This document shows, piece by piece, positions 1 through 8,745 of a stretch of 64,000 nt of DNA. Location: positions 1 to 64,000 of the forward strand of contig NZ_JAKGSB010000007.1 of the NCBI RefSeq assembly GCF_021568905.1, in the 5' to 3' direction. The notes beneath the pieces are model-generated. The model was not told the origin of the DNA, searched no databases, and saw nothing but the letters and a program-made list of their open reading frames with translations. This DNA comes from Zavarzinia marina (GTDB lineage: Bacteria > Pseudomonadota > Alphaproteobacteria > Zavarziniales > Zavarziniaceae). Made by a program: the position numbers and the translations under genes. The stretch's first letter is position 1. Every line of letters begins with the position of its first letter.

Positions 1-119
1 TCGACAGCCCCTACGAACCGCCGGAAAACCCCGAGATCCGCATCGACACCACCACCCAGTCCGTCGAACAGGCCGCCGACGCCATCGTCAAGAACCTCGC
101 CGAAAAAGGTCTCATCTGA
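1..119 (+). CDS. cysC: APS kinase, C-terminal end (partial)
   Basis: Only the last 38 codons are inside the window; the gene starts to the left. The segment DSPYEPPENPEIRI followed by a short alpha-helical tail ending in NLAEKGLI is characteristic of the C-terminal end of adenylylsulfate kinase, which phosphorylates APS to PAPS in sulfate assimilation. It could be a free CysC or the kinase half of a CysN/CysC fusion; the visible part cannot decide. The stop codon is followed five bases later by a strong intrinsic terminator, so this is the last gene of its transcription unit. Confidence 0.8.
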   Translation, partial: DSPYEPPENPEIRIDTTTQSVEQAADAIVKNLAEKGLI

Positions 120-123
120 CGAA

Positions 124-147
124 AAAGGGGGCGCAAGCGCCCCCTTT
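124..147 (+). terminator. Rho-independent terminator after the APS kinase gene
   Basis: A G/C-rich hairpin (GGGGGCG / CGCCCCC with a CAAG loop) is flanked by AAA on the left and TTT on the right, extending the stem and giving a short U-tract. It lies directly behind the stop codon at 117-119. Because the stem is flanked by A and T runs on both sides it may also stop transcription arriving from the helicase gene on the other strand. Confidence 0.85.
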
Positions 148-159
148 CTCGTTCCAACC

Positions 160-1506
160 TCAGCCCTGCGCCTTGCGGGGCGGACGGCCGTTGCGGGATT
201 GGCCGCCTCGGCTTTCGCCCTGAAGCTTCTGGCCCTGTGGCCTCTGGCCCTGACTCTTCTGACCCTGAGGCTGGCCGTTACGCGGGCGCTGGCCGTTCGG
301 GCGCCGCGCGGGGCCCTGGGGCCGGCGGCCGGCGGGCTGGCGCTTCTCGTCGCTCTCGACCGGGGCATTCGGATTGGCCCGGCGGTCGATCGCCGGGAGT
401 TTCTGGCGCGTGACCTTCTCGATATCGCGGAGATAGGGCATCTCGTCCCGGTCGCAGAAGGAGATGGCGACGCCGTCGTTGCCGGCGCGCGCCGTCCGCC
501 CGATGCGGTGGACATATTGCTCCGGCACGTTGGGCAGTTCGAAATTGACGACATGGCTGATGCCGTCGATGTCGATGCCGCGCGCCGCGATATCGGTCGC
601 GACCAGCACCTTCACCTTGCCCGACTTGAAGCCGGCCAAGGCCCGTTCGCGCTGGCCCTGGCTCTTGTTGCCGTGGATGGCGGCGGCGGTCATGCCGTAG
701 GTCTCGAGATATTCCGCGACCCGGTCGGCACCGCGCTTGGTGCGGGTGAAGACGATGGGACGTTCCACATCGCGCGCCGAGAGCAGTTCGAGGAGCAGGG
801 CGCGCTTGCCCGCGTGCTCGATCAGATAGACCTGCTGGGTCACCCGTTCCGCCGTGGTGGCGACCGGCGTCACCTCGACCTTCACGGGATCGCGCAGCAT
901 GTCGCCCGCCAGCGTCGCGATCTCCTTCGGCATGGTCGCCGAGAAGAACAGGCTTTGCCGGCGCATCGGCAGGCGGCCGACGATCTTGCGGATCGGCACG
1001 ACGAAGCCGAGGTCGAGCATGTGATCGGCCTCGTCCAGCACCACGACCTCGGTATGGTCGAGCCGGCAATGGCCGCTTTCGACATGATCGAGCAGGCGGC
1101 CCGGCGTCGCCACAAGGACGTCCAGCCCGCGCGACAGGGCGCGGATCTGCCCGCCGTGGGGCACGCCGCCGAAGATCACGGCGACCGCGAGTTTGGTGTG
1201 GCGGCCATAGGCGCGGAAGCTCTCGGCGATCTGGGCCGCCAGTTCACGCGTCGGCGCCATGACGAGGACACGGGTGGTCTTGGGCGTCGGGCGCTGGGGA
1301 TGGGCCAGCAGACGGTTCAGGATGGGCAGGGCGAAGGCCGCCGTCTTGCCGGTGCCGGTCTGGGCGATGCCCAGCATGTCGCGGCCTTCGAGCAGGGCGG
1401 GAATGGCGCGCTGCTGGATCGGGGTGGGGTTCTCATAGCCCTGGTCGGCCAGGGCGCGCAGCAGGGGTTCGGCGAGGCCGAGTTCCGTGAATTGGGTCAC
1501 AGACAC
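160..1506 (-). CDS. rhlE: DEAD-box ATP-dependent RNA helicase, RhlE type
   Basis: This 448-residue protein has all the DEAD-box helicase motifs: Q motif around residues 27-31 (PTPIQ), Walker A AQTGTGKT at 48-55, PTRELA at 85-90, VATPGR at 132-137, DEAD at 158-161, SAT at 189-191, ARGID at 318-322 and HRIGRTAR at 333-340. From about residue 372 a basic, low-complexity tail rich in Gln, Gly, Arg and Pro follows, as is usual in RhlE-like helicases where it binds RNA. It probably unwinds structured RNA in ribosome assembly or mRNA decay, often in the cold. It is transcribed alone, convergent with the APS kinase gene. The subgroup name rests on overall architecture. Confidence 0.9.
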   Translation of the reverse strand: MSVTQFTELGLAEPLLRALADQGYENPTPIQQRAIPALLEGRDMLGIAQTGTGKTAAFALPILNRLLAHPQRPTPKTTRVLVMAPTRELAAQIAESFRAYGRHTKLAVAVIFGGVPHGGQIRALSRGLDVLVATPGRLLDHVESGHCRLDHTEVVVLDEADHMLDLGFVVPIRKIVGRLPMRRQSLFFSATMPKEIATLAGDMLRDPVKVEVTPVATTAERVTQQVYLIEHAGKRALLLELLSARDVERPIVFTRTKRGADRVAEYLETYGMTAAAIHGNKSQGQRERALAGFKSGKVKVLVATDIAARGIDIDGISHVVNFELPNVPEQYVHRIGRTARAGNDGVAISFCDRDEMPYLRDIEKVTRQKLPAIDRRANPNAPVESDEKRQPAGRRPQGPARRPNGQRPRNGQPQGQKSQGQRPQGQKLQGESRGGQSRNGRPPRKAQG

Positions 1507-1777
1507 ACTTTCAAAAGGGCCGCGCCACGCCCCTGCAGGATGCGAAGGGCGCCGCTACGGCACGGGGTCCTGGTCTCGCCCCGCGTGCCTGGGTGACCGG
1601 ATGTTGGGAAGATCGCTGCGCTCGACAGGAAGGACGTGGGCAAAGGCCAATGTCCCCTACGCGGCTGGAGCGCAAGAAGCCGGCTTTCCGGCTGCGTCGC
1701 TTATCGCAGATGCGAAGGGACAAGTCAAACTTCCCGTCGCCCGCCCCTTCCGCTAGAACCGGAGCCCCCAACCACGA

Positions 1778-2323
1778 GTGACGCCGCCCATGCCCCGCCC
1801 CCGCCTTTCCGTCTTCATCGCCACGAGCCTCGACGGCTTCATCGCCCGCACCGACGGCGGCATCGACTGGCTGACGGTGGTCGAGGACGAGCACGGGGAG
1901 GATTACGGCTATGGCGAATTCTTCGCCGACTGCGACACGGTGGTGATGGGGCGGAACACCTTCGACATGGTCGCCGGCTTCGATCCCTGGCCCTATGACG
2001 GCAAGCGCGTGATCGTGCTGAGCCACCGCGCGCTCGACACGGTACCGGACGGCGTGACGCGTTACGAAGGTCCGATCGCCGATCTGATCGTGCGGCTCGG
2101 CGAGGACGGTGCCGCCCGCGTCTATATCGACGGTGGCGAGACCATCCGCCAGGCCCTGGCGGAGGATCTGGTGGACGACATGACCCTGTCCCATGTCCCG
2201 GTCATGCTGGGCCGGGGCCTGCCCCTGTTCGGCGACGGCGTGCCCCACGGGCGCTGGCAATTGCTGGGGTCGCGCCATTTCGCCACCGGCCTGGTGCAGG
2301 CGACCTATCGCCGCCTCGAATAG
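1778..2323 (+). CDS. Dihydrofolate reductase family (RibD C-terminal-like) protein
   Basis: The protein has the RibD_C/DHFR-like fold signature: an N-terminal strand LSVFIATSLDGFIA, the segment VMGRNTFDMV in the first third, and near the C-terminus VYIDGGETIRQALAE followed by VMLGRGLPLF. These NADPH-dependent reductases include riboflavin-pathway reductases and many of unknown substrate. Two starts are possible: GTG at 1778 and ATG at 1790; the ATG gives an N-terminus MPRPRLSVF that fits the family better, but GGAG at 1761-1764 suits the GTG. Actual substrate is unknown. It is not obviously in an operon and converges with the MerR gene with a 3-base gap. Confidence 0.8.
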   Translation: MTPPMPRPRLSVFIATSLDGFIARTDGGIDWLTVVEDEHGEDYGYGEFFADCDTVVMGRNTFDMVAGFDPWPYDGKRVIVLSHRALDTVPDGVTRYEGPIADLIVRLGEDGAARVYIDGGETIRQALAEDLVDDMTLSHVPVMLGRGLPLFGDGVPHGRWQLLGSRHFATGLVQATYRRLE

Positions 2324-2326
2324 TGC

Positions 2327-2767
2327 TCAATGCTGCCGGTGGGCGCAGAGCCCGTGGTCCGACAGGACCTCGATCACCCGGCAGTCGGCGATGGAACCGC
2401 CGTGATGGCAGTCGACCATGCGCTTCAACTCGTTGCGCAGCGAGCGCAGGCGCTTCAGCCGGTCCTCCACCTCCACCAGATGGCGGCGCGCGATCTCGTC
2501 CGCATCGTCGCAGGCCTGTTCCGGATGGTCCGACAGGCGCAGCAGATCGCGCACCGCGTCGATCCCGAAGCCGAGGTCGCGGGCATGGCGGATGAAGGCG
2601 AGCCGGCGCAGGCTGCCCTCGCCATAGACACGCTGGTTGCCGCCCGTCCGCGTCGGCGCCGGCAACAGGCCGATCTCTTCGTAATAGCGGATGGTCTGGA
2701 CTTTTGTCTCCGTCCGGCGGGCCAGGTCGCCGATGGACAAGTCCTTGATTTCAGTGGCTTTCGTCAT
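2327..2767 (-). CDS. MerR-family heavy-metal-responsive regulator
   Basis: The 146-residue protein starts with a MerR winged helix (LSIGDLARRTETKVQTIRYYE, residues 10-30; QRVYGEGSLRRLAFI around 45-59), followed by a dimerisation helix (about 93-118) and a metal-binding C-terminus with Cys120-His121-His122, Cys129 and Cys141-x-His143. The Cys near the end of the dimerisation helix and the Cys/His tail fit the ZntR/CadR/PbrR branch (Zn, Cd or Pb). The ATG at 2767 is chosen because AAGGAG lies 13 bases upstream and it matches the family N-terminus. It is divergent from the P1B-ATPase gene and almost certainly regulates it and itself. Confidence 0.92.
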   Translation of the reverse strand: MTKATEIKDLSIGDLARRTETKVQTIRYYEEIGLLPAPTRTGGNQRVYGEGSLRRLAFIRHARDLGFGIDAVRDLLRLSDHPEQACDDADEIARRHLVEVEDRLKRLRSLRNELKRMVDCHHGGSIADCRVIEVLSDHGLCAHRQH

Positions 2768-2781
2768 CCCGCATTTTCTCC

Positions 2782-2812
2782 TTGAAGCTACAGTCGCTTT
2801 AGCTCCCATCGT
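2782..2812 (+). promoter_or_regulatory. MerR-type promoter/operator for the metal ATPase
   Basis: A -35-like TTGAAG (2782-2787) is followed by the imperfect dyad AGCTACAG-TCG-CTTTAGCT (2786-2804, one mismatch), and with a long 19-base spacer by CATCGT (2807-2812) as a weak -10. A dyad filling an over-long 35/-10 spacer is the hallmark of MerR-activated promoters, which the metal-bound regulator untwists. It faces the ATPase gene beginning at 2843. Confidence 0.7.
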
Positions 2813-2842
2813 GGTCTTCGATAGATGGGAAGGACAAGCGGA

Positions 2843-5005
2843 ATGAGCAAGCAGGCCGTCATGACCGAAGCGCCCGTCAGCCATCGGCTGACGGTGGAGG
2901 GCATGGATTGCGCAAGCTGTGCCCTGAAGATCGAGACCGCCCTGAAGCGCCTGCCCGGCGTCGGTGACGTGGCGGTGAATGTGACCGGCGGCACGGTGAC
3001 CGTTACCGAAGGCGCGGTCGCCCCGTCCCTGCCCGACATGGCTGCGGCGATCCGCCGGCTCGGCTTCGGAATCGCCAACGACGTGCATGGGCATGGGCAT
3101 GACCATCACGACCACGCCCACGCCCACGACGATCCGTCCGAGCGCGACAAGCCCTGGTGGCGCACCGCCAAGGGGCGGCTGGTGATCGGCTCCGGCCTCC
3201 TGCTGGGGCTGGCCTATGCCGTCACCCTGGCGGTCCCGGCCGCCGGCACCTGGCCGTTCCTGGCCGCCACCGTCGTCGCCCTGGTGCCCGTGGCGCGCCG
3301 GGCCTTCGCGGCGGCGACCGCCGGCAGCCTGTTCACGATCGAGATGCTGATGACCGTGGCCGCCATCGGCGCGCTCTTCATCGGGGCGGCGGAGGAAGCG
3401 GCGGTGGTGGTCTTCCTCTTCGCCGTGGGCGAGGTGCTGGAAGGCCATGCCGCCGGCAGCGCCCGCCGGGGCATCGCCGCCCTGGCCGCGCTTCGCCCGC
3501 GCACGGCCCTGTTGATCGACGGCGGGATCACCCGCGAGGTCGCGGCGGAAGAGGTCCGGCCGGGCGATCGCGTCCTGGTCCGCCCGGGCGACCGCCTGCC
3601 GTCCGACGGCGTGATCCGCGAGGGCCGCGCGGAAATCGACGAATCCCCGATCAACGGCGAGAGTATTCCCCGTCTGAAGGTCCCGGGCGACGAAGTCTTC
3701 GCCGGTACCATCGCCCTCGACGCCGCCCTGACCGTGGAAGTCACCAAGGGCGCCGAGGACAATACGATCGCCCGCATCATCCGCCTGGTCGAAGAGGCGC
3801 AGGAAGCAAAGGCGCCGGTGGCGCGCTTCATCGACCGTTTCGCCCGGCTCTACATGCCCGCCGTGGTCGCGGCGGCGCTGCTGGTCGCCCTGGTGCCGCC
3901 GCTCGCCTTCGCCGGCGACTGGGACACCTGGATCTACCGTGCCCTCGCCCTGTTGCTGGTCGCCTGCCCCTGCGCCCTGGTGATCTCGACGCCGGCGGCG
4001 ATCGCGGCCGGGCTGTCGGCCGGCGCGCGCCGGGGCCTGCTGATCAAGGGCGGTGCCGTGCTCGAAACCCTGGGCGGCCTGAAGACCATCGCCTTCGACA
4101 AGACCGGGACCTTGACCGAAGGCCGGCCCCGGGTGACCGACGTCCTGCCCGGCGCCCTGTCCGTCGAGGAGGTTCTGCGCCTCGCCGCCGGTCTCGAAGC
4201 CGGCTCCAGCCACCCGATCGCCCGGGCCGTGGTCGCGGCCCATGGCGCCACGCCGCCCGCCGCCGCCGACCTCGGCGCCATTGCCGGCGAAGGGGTGACC
4301 GGCACCGTCGACGGCCGCGCCCTCTTCCTCGGCAGTCCACGGGCGGCCGCCGATCGTGCCCCCCTCGATCTCGAAGCGACGGCGGCGCTGGAGGCCGAGG
4401 GCAAGACGGTCGCGGTGCTGACCGAGGGGAACGCGGTCCTGGGCCTGATCGCGCTGCGCGACGAGCCCCGCGCCGATGCCCGCGACGGGATCGCCGCGCT
4501 GAAGCGGCTCGGCATTTCGGGGGTCATGCTGACCGGCGATAACAGGCGCGCGGCCGAAGCCGTCGGCCGCGACCTGGGGATCGAGGTCCGGGCCGAGCTG
4601 CTGCCGGCCGACAAGGCCCGCATCGTCGGCGAATTGGCGGGCGATGGCAGGGGCCCGGTCGGCAAGGTCGGCGACGGCATCAACGACGCGCCGGCGCTGG
4701 CCGCCGCCCAGGTCGGCATCGCCATGGGCACGGGGGCCGAGGTCGCGCTGGAAGCCGCCGATGCCGCCCTGCTGCACGACCGCCTCGGCGGGGTCGCGGA
4801 TCTGGTGGCGCTGTCGCGGGCGACCATGGCCAATGTCCACACCAATGTGGCGCTGGCCCTCGGCTCCAAGGCGTTGTTCCTGGTCACCACCGTGCTCGGT
4901 GTCACCGGCATGTGGATCGCGGTGCTGGCGGATACGGGGGCGACCGTGCTGGTCACATTGAACGCGCTGCGCCTGCTGCGCTTCCGGCCCTATCAATCTT
5001 CATAG
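2843..5005 (+). CDS. zntA: Heavy-metal-translocating P1B-type ATPase (Zn/Cd/Pb exporter)
   Basis: The 720-residue protein has an N-terminal HMA domain with GMDCASC (Cys23, Cys26), a His/Asp-rich linker at residues 82-95, about eight membrane helices, the transmembrane metal motif CPC at 375-377, the phosphorylation motif DKTGT at 419-423, the SSHP motif at 455-458, and GDGINDAPALA near the C-terminus. CPC plus the divergent ZntR/CadR-like regulator points to divalent Zn/Cd/Pb export rather than copper. The ATG at 2843 has GGAAGGA at 2828-2834; an in-frame ATG at 2825 lacks such a site. Its end overlaps the convergent VOC gene by 13 bases. Confidence 0.93.
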   Translation: MSKQAVMTEAPVSHRLTVEGMDCASCALKIETALKRLPGVGDVAVNVTGGTVTVTEGAVAPSLPDMAAAIRRLGFGIANDVHGHGHDHHDHAHAHDDPSERDKPWWRTAKGRLVIGSGLLLGLAYAVTLAVPAAGTWPFLAATVVALVPVARRAFAAATAGSLFTIEMLMTVAAIGALFIGAAEEAAVVVFLFAVGEVLEGHAAGSARRGIAALAALRPRTALLIDGGITREVAAEEVRPGDRVLVRPGDRLPSDGVIREGRAEIDESPINGESIPRLKVPGDEVFAGTIALDAALTVEVTKGAEDNTIARIIRLVEEAQEAKAPVARFIDRFARLYMPAVVAAALLVALVPPLAFAGDWDTWIYRALALLLVACPCALVISTPAAIAAGLSAGARRGLLIKGGAVLETLGGLKTIAFDKTGTLTEGRPRVTDVLPGALSVEEVLRLAAGLEAGSSHPIARAVVAAHGATPPAAADLGAIAGEGVTGTVDGRALFLGSPRAAADRAPLDLEATAALEAEGKTVAVLTEGNAVLGLIALRDEPRADARDGIAALKRLGISGVMLTGDNRRAAEAVGRDLGIEVRAELLPADKARIVGELAGDGRGPVGKVGDGINDAPALAAAQVGIAMGTGAEVALEAADAALLHDRLGGVADLVALSRATMANVHTNVALALGSKALFLVTTVLGVTGMWIAVLADTGATVLVTLNALRLLRFRPYQSS

Positions 5006-5376
5006 AGTTCGAGGGGCAGGTCGTCCGGGTCGGCGAAGAAGGTGAAGCGCCGGCCCGTGTATTCGTCCACCCGAACCGGCTCCACCGCGATCCCCGCCGC
5101 CGTCAGGCGCTTGATCACCGGATCGAGGGCGGCGACGGCAAAGGCCAGATGGCGGAGCCCCCGGGCCTCGGGCCGGCTGACCCTCGGCGGCGGGTCGGGG
5201 AAGGAGAAGAGTTCGATCATGGCGTGGGGGCCGATGGCCAGATCGCATTTCCACGATTGCCGTTCCGCCCGCCAGACTTCCCGGATCACGGCAAGGCCCA
5301 GGACTTCGGCATAGAAATGCCGCGAGCGTTGGTAGTCGGCGCAGATCACGGCGACATGGTGGAGACGGTCGAGCAT
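4993..5376 (-). CDS. YaeR-like VOC (glyoxalase/bleomycin resistance) metalloprotein
   Basis: A 127-residue single-domain vicinal-oxygen-chelate protein. It begins LHHVAVICADYQRSRHFYAEVLG, has RAERQSWKCDL, then ELFSFPDPP, GLRHLAFAV and ends RFTFFADPDDLPLELYED. This series matches the YaeR/SMU1112c subgroup, in which two His and two Glu bind a divalent metal; His4, the Glu of ELFSFP, His of LRHLAF and the Glu of LELYE are all present. The reaction is not established for the subgroup. A longer upstream reading frame exists but has no similarity; the ATG at 5376 gives the family N-terminus. Confidence 0.88.
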   Translation of the reverse strand: MLDRLHHVAVICADYQRSRHFYAEVLGLAVIREVWRAERQSWKCDLAIGPHAMIELFSFPDPPPRVSRPEARGLRHLAFAVAALDPVIKRLTAAGIAVEPVRVDEYTGRRFTFFADPDDLPLELYED

Positions 5377-5446
5377 GAAGCCCCCTGCGGTTCGGCGCCT
5401 CATCGTATAGGCTCGCCCCCCTGTTGCAACGGCGTCGGAAACCACC

Positions 5447-6199
5447 ATGACCTTCGATCTCGACGGAAACATCGCCCTCGTCACCGGGGCGGCGCGGGGC
5501 CTGGGGCGGGAAATCGCCCTGGGCCTGGCGCGGGCCGGCGCCCTGGTGCTGGTCCATGGCCGCGACGCCGCCAGTCTCGGCCCCGTCGTCGCGGCGATCG
5601 AACAGGCGGGGGGCAAGGCCGCCCCCCTCACCTTCGACCTCGGCGACGAGACGGCCTGCGACGAGGCGCTGGAGACGGCGCGCCGCGATTTCGGGCCGAT
5701 CGCCATCCTGGTCAACAATGCGGGCGCTCGCGACCGCCGCCCGCTTCAGGATCTCGACCGCGCCGCCGTCCGCGCGCTTCTCGAAATCGATCTGGTGGCG
5801 CCCTTCGACCTCTGCCGCCGCCTCGCCGCCCATATGGGTGCCGGCGGGCGGATCGTGAACGTCACCTCGATCGCCGGGCCCATCGCCCGCGCCGGCGATG
5901 CCGCCTATACCGCGGCCAAGGGCGGGCTGGACGCTCTCACCCGCGCCCTGTCAGCCGAACTCGGCCCGCGCGGCATCACGGTCAATGCCGTGGCGCCCGG
6001 CTATTTCGCGACGGAGGCCAATGCGGCCATGGTGGCGGATCCGGGCATCGCCGACTGGCTGTCGCGCCGCACCTCCCTCGGCCGCTGGGGCCGGCCGGAA
6101 GAAATCGCCGGCGCCGTCGTCTTCCTCGCCTCCCCCGCCGCCGCCTATGTCTCGGGCCAGACGCTTGCGGTCGACGGCGGCTACCTCAGCCATTTCTGA
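5447..6199 (+). CDS. Short-chain dehydrogenase/reductase
   Basis: A 250-residue classical SDR with the dinucleotide-binding TGAARGLG at residues 13-20, VNNAG around 87-91, the catalytic Ser in NVTSIAG, and YTAAKGG with Tyr near 154 and Lys four residues later. The C-terminus FLASPAAAYVSGQTLAVDGGY is the usual SDR substrate-loop and cofactor end. It resembles gluconate 5-dehydrogenase / 3-oxoacyl reductase type enzymes, but substrate cannot be assigned. It stands alone between two minus-strand genes. Confidence 0.88.
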   Translation: MTFDLDGNIALVTGAARGLGREIALGLARAGALVLVHGRDAASLGPVVAAIEQAGGKAAPLTFDLGDETACDEALETARRDFGPIAILVNNAGARDRRPLQDLDRAAVRALLEIDLVAPFDLCRRLAAHMGAGGRIVNVTSIAGPIARAGDAAYTAAKGGLDALTRALSAELGPRGITVNAVAPGYFATEANAAMVADPGIADWLSRRTSLGRWGRPEEIAGAVVFLASPAAAYVSGQTLAVDGGYLSHF

Positions 6200-6214
6200 G
6201 GGGCGAGCACGTCC

Positions 6215-7000
6215 TCAATCCCACCAGAAATTCCAGAACTGGCTTTCCATCAGGCTCGCCGCCAACTCTCCAAGCGACTGAAACCCCTGGTCTACGAGAT
6301 CGGGGCAATAAATGTAGAGCTCCCGTGCAAGTGCGAGCGCAGCAACGCGATCCGTTGGTGGGCGGGAGACGAATACGTCCAGTGTATCGCTCCCGAGGGA
6401 GAGCAGTATGGCCCCGAAACGATCGAACCACGATCGCAAGGCGGCGACATGTTGCGCTGGTACCGGGCAGTCGTTCCAACCTCCCCAGCGTAGCAAAGCC
6501 GGGGCTTCGGCCCCATCTTTCAGCGGCAAAATAGCGATGAAGACTTCCGGCTCCTCCTGCGCCCAAGAATAGCCGTAGGCCCAGGTTCGCATGATGTAAG
6601 GCTCTGTCGGCCAGCTGCCATCCGGCAACGGAGCTTCCGAAAACACCTCTTCGTCTATTGCACCGCGCCGCTCGTCCATGAGACTTGCGGGGTACGTGAG
6701 GTGTTTCGCGGTCTCCAGAATTTGTTCCGTGGTCGGCATATCGGGAACCCAAGGGGATTCCGCATCTTCGAGGACACGTTGCGCCCCGTCCTTCGGCCCC
6801 AGCAGCAATGGGTAACCTCGGCCAGCCGAAGCCAGATCCTTCCAGACCCGCAATGCTTCCGAAGCATCTGCCTTTACGATTTCGAAGCGTGGCGAAACGA
6901 GCCCGGAGGCATTGGAAGGCGCAGCCATTGCATCTCGTCCCGTAACTCCACCAAGCGCGGCGAGGGAGAGTGCCCCTGTCGTGAAATCCCGCCGTCTCAT
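6215..7000 (-). CDS. DUF4253 domain protein with Tat signal peptide
   Basis: The 261-residue product starts MRRRDFTTGALSLAALGG, a twin-arginine signal with a short hydrophobic core and a likely cleavage after AMAAP. The C-terminal half has the DUF4253 hallmarks: W-x-x-CPVPAQHVAALRSWFDRFGA (Trp/Cys-Pro), a strand with VSRPPTDRVAALALARE, and the terminal YIYCPDLVDQG ... FWNFWWD. DUF4253 proteins are common in Actinobacteria and Proteobacteria with no known activity. Base composition is visibly lower in G+C than the neighbours and codon choice is less biased, suggesting recent acquisition. It is monocistronic and divergent from the exporter gene. Confidence 0.82.
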   Translation of the reverse strand: MRRRDFTTGALSLAALGGVTGRDAMAAPSNASGLVSPRFEIVKADASEALRVWKDLASAGRGYPLLLGPKDGAQRVLEDAESPWVPDMPTTEQILETAKHLTYPASLMDERRGAIDEEVFSEAPLPDGSWPTEPYIMRTWAYGYSWAQEEPEVFIAILPLKDGAEAPALLRWGGWNDCPVPAQHVAALRSWFDRFGAILLSLGSDTLDVFVSRPPTDRVAALALARELYIYCPDLVDQGFQSLGELAASLMESQFWNFWWD

Positions 7001-7185
7001 CGTCGCCCGGTTTTCTTTTCTGCCTGGATACAGCCTATAGGATCCATATCGAGCGCCAAGGGCCTATCCCCCATGCCGCCTTCCCTTGGAACCGTTCGAA
7101 ATCGCATGACAGGCATGGCGCCGCCCCGCTTACCGGCAAGGGCCCCCACGCGGCATAAAGGGGCGTGTTCCTGTCGAGACTCTTC

Positions 7186-8613
7186 ATGCCCGCATCGGCG
7201 CGCGACGTCGCCCCCCGTCCCGGTTTCCGCACCACCGCCCTGATCATCGCGACGGCGATGTTCATGGAGCAGCTGGACATCACCATCCTGGCTACCGCGC
7301 TGCCCGCCATGGCGCGCGATTTCGGCACCTCGGCGCCGAACCTCAGCCTGGCGATGACGTCCTATCTGCTGTCGCTGGCGATCTTCATTCCGGCCTCGGG
7401 CCTGGTGGCGGACCGCTTCGGGGCGCGGAACGTGTTCCGGGCCGCCATCGTCGTCTTCATTCTGGGGTCCGCCCTCTGTTCGCTGGCGGACAGTCTGGCG
7501 GCGATCGTCGGCGCGCGGCTGCTGCAAGGGCTGGGCGGGGCCATGATGATGCCGGTCGGGCGTCTCATCCTGCTGCGCACCGTCGACAAGCGGGACATGG
7601 TCGCGGCCATGTCGTGGCTGCTGGTGCCGGCGCTGGTCGGGCCCATCATCGGGCCGCCGCTGGGCGGCTTCTTCGTCACCTATCTGGACTGGCGCTGGAT
7701 CTTCTACATCAATGTGCCGATCGGGCTTCTCGGCCTCGTGCTGTCGTCGCGCTTCATTCCCAACCTGCGCGAGGCCCCGGCGCCCGGCCAGCGCTTCGAC
7801 GCGACCGGCATGGCACTGTCGGGCATCGCCCTGGGCGGGCTGTTCTTCGCGGCCGAACTCGCCAGCCGCGAGGGCGAGGGGCGGATCGCCATCGCCCTCG
7901 GCCTGATCGGCGCCGGTTTCGGCTGGCTCTATCTCCGGCACGCCCGGCGCCACCCCTCCCCGATCCTGGACGTCGGCCTGATGCTTGTGCCGACCTTCCG
8001 GCTTTCCATGATCTCGGGTTCGCTGACCCGGATCACCCAGGGCGCGCATCCCTTCCTGCTGCCCCTGATGTTCCAGCTTTCCTTCGGGCTGACGGCGGCC
8101 AGGGCCGGCACCATGATCCTGGCGACGGCGCTGGGGGCCATGCTGATGAAGGCGCTGGCGCCCGCGCTCCTGCGGGCGCTCGGCTTTCGGACGGCGCTGA
8201 CCGTGAACGGCGTGCTCTGCGCCCTGTTCTATGCGGTCTGTGCCTTTTTCAGCCCGAGTTGGCCGGAATGGGCGATCTTCGCGGTGCTGGTCGCCAGCGG
8301 GCTCTCCATGTCCCTGCAGTTCACGGCGCTGAACACCGTCGCCTATGACGAGATCGGCCCGGCGCGCATGAGCGCCGCCACCAGCTTCTATACGACCTTC
8401 CAGCAATTGATGCTGTCGGCCGGGGTCTGCGCCGCCGCGACGGTGCTGCATGTCGCCATGACACTGGGCGAGCGCGACACGCCTGCACGCGGCGATTTCA
8501 CGGCCGCCTTCCTGGTGGTGACGGGCATCTCGCTGCTCGCCGTGATCTGGAACCGCCGCCTCGCCCCCGATGCCGGCAGCGAGATCAGCGGCCATCACCT
8601 GCGCGACCGCTGA
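7186..8613 (+). CDS. MFS transporter, DHA2 family (14-TM drug:proton antiporter type)
   Basis: The protein (about 475 residues) is very hydrophobic and has MFS/DHA2 features: MEQLDITILATALPAMARDFG in helix 1 (motif D1-like), GLVADRFGARNVFR in the 2-3 loop (motif A), ARLLQGLGGAMMMPVGR (motif B), and GPIIGPPLGGFFVTYLDWRWIFYINVPIG (motif C region). Such EmrB/QacA-type proteins export amphipathic toxicants with protons. The ATG at 7186 gives a short polar N-terminus before helix 1; a GTG at 7165 is an in-frame alternative. No membrane-fusion partner or regulator is adjacent. Confidence 0.88.
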   Translation: MPASARDVAPRPGFRTTALIIATAMFMEQLDITILATALPAMARDFGTSAPNLSLAMTSYLLSLAIFIPASGLVADRFGARNVFRAAIVVFILGSALCSLADSLAAIVGARLLQGLGGAMMMPVGRLILLRTVDKRDMVAAMSWLLVPALVGPIIGPPLGGFFVTYLDWRWIFYINVPIGLLGLVLSSRFIPNLREAPAPGQRFDATGMALSGIALGGLFFAAELASREGEGRIAIALGLIGAGFGWLYLRHARRHPSPILDVGLMLVPTFRLSMISGSLTRITQGAHPFLLPLMFQLSFGLTAARAGTMILATALGAMLMKALAPALLRALGFRTALTVNGVLCALFYAVCAFFSPSWPEWAIFAVLVASGLSMSLQFTALNTVAYDEIGPARMSAATSFYTTFQQLMLSAGVCAAATVLHVAMTLGERDTPARGDFTAAFLVVTGISLLAVIWNRRLAPDAGSEISGHHLRDR

Positions 8614-8745
8614 TCCGCTCAGGACCGCCACGGCCCAAACATTTGTGGAAAATGACAAGCATGTCAGTTATCCCATGATGATCGTTCGCCGGATTGCAAC
8701 CGGGGGCCAGGGCGCCGTCGCGCAAATAAGAAGATGGGGAGTGGC

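Noticed and set aside
1507-1777. 271-base gap upstream of the RhlE gene as a possible cold-shock leader or RNA gene
   Set aside because: No stable structure, cold-box motif or RNA family pattern was evident by eye.
3089-3132. Repeated CATGGGCATGGGCATGACC-like run as a DNA repeat
   Set aside because: It encodes the His/Asp-rich linker of the metal ATPase and needs no other explanation.
2327-4996. Very long open frame on the minus strand across the metal ATPase gene
   Set aside because: Only its last 146 codons (MerR) are real; the upstream part is antisense to a clear P1B-ATPase and has no family pattern. High GC keeps shadow frames open.
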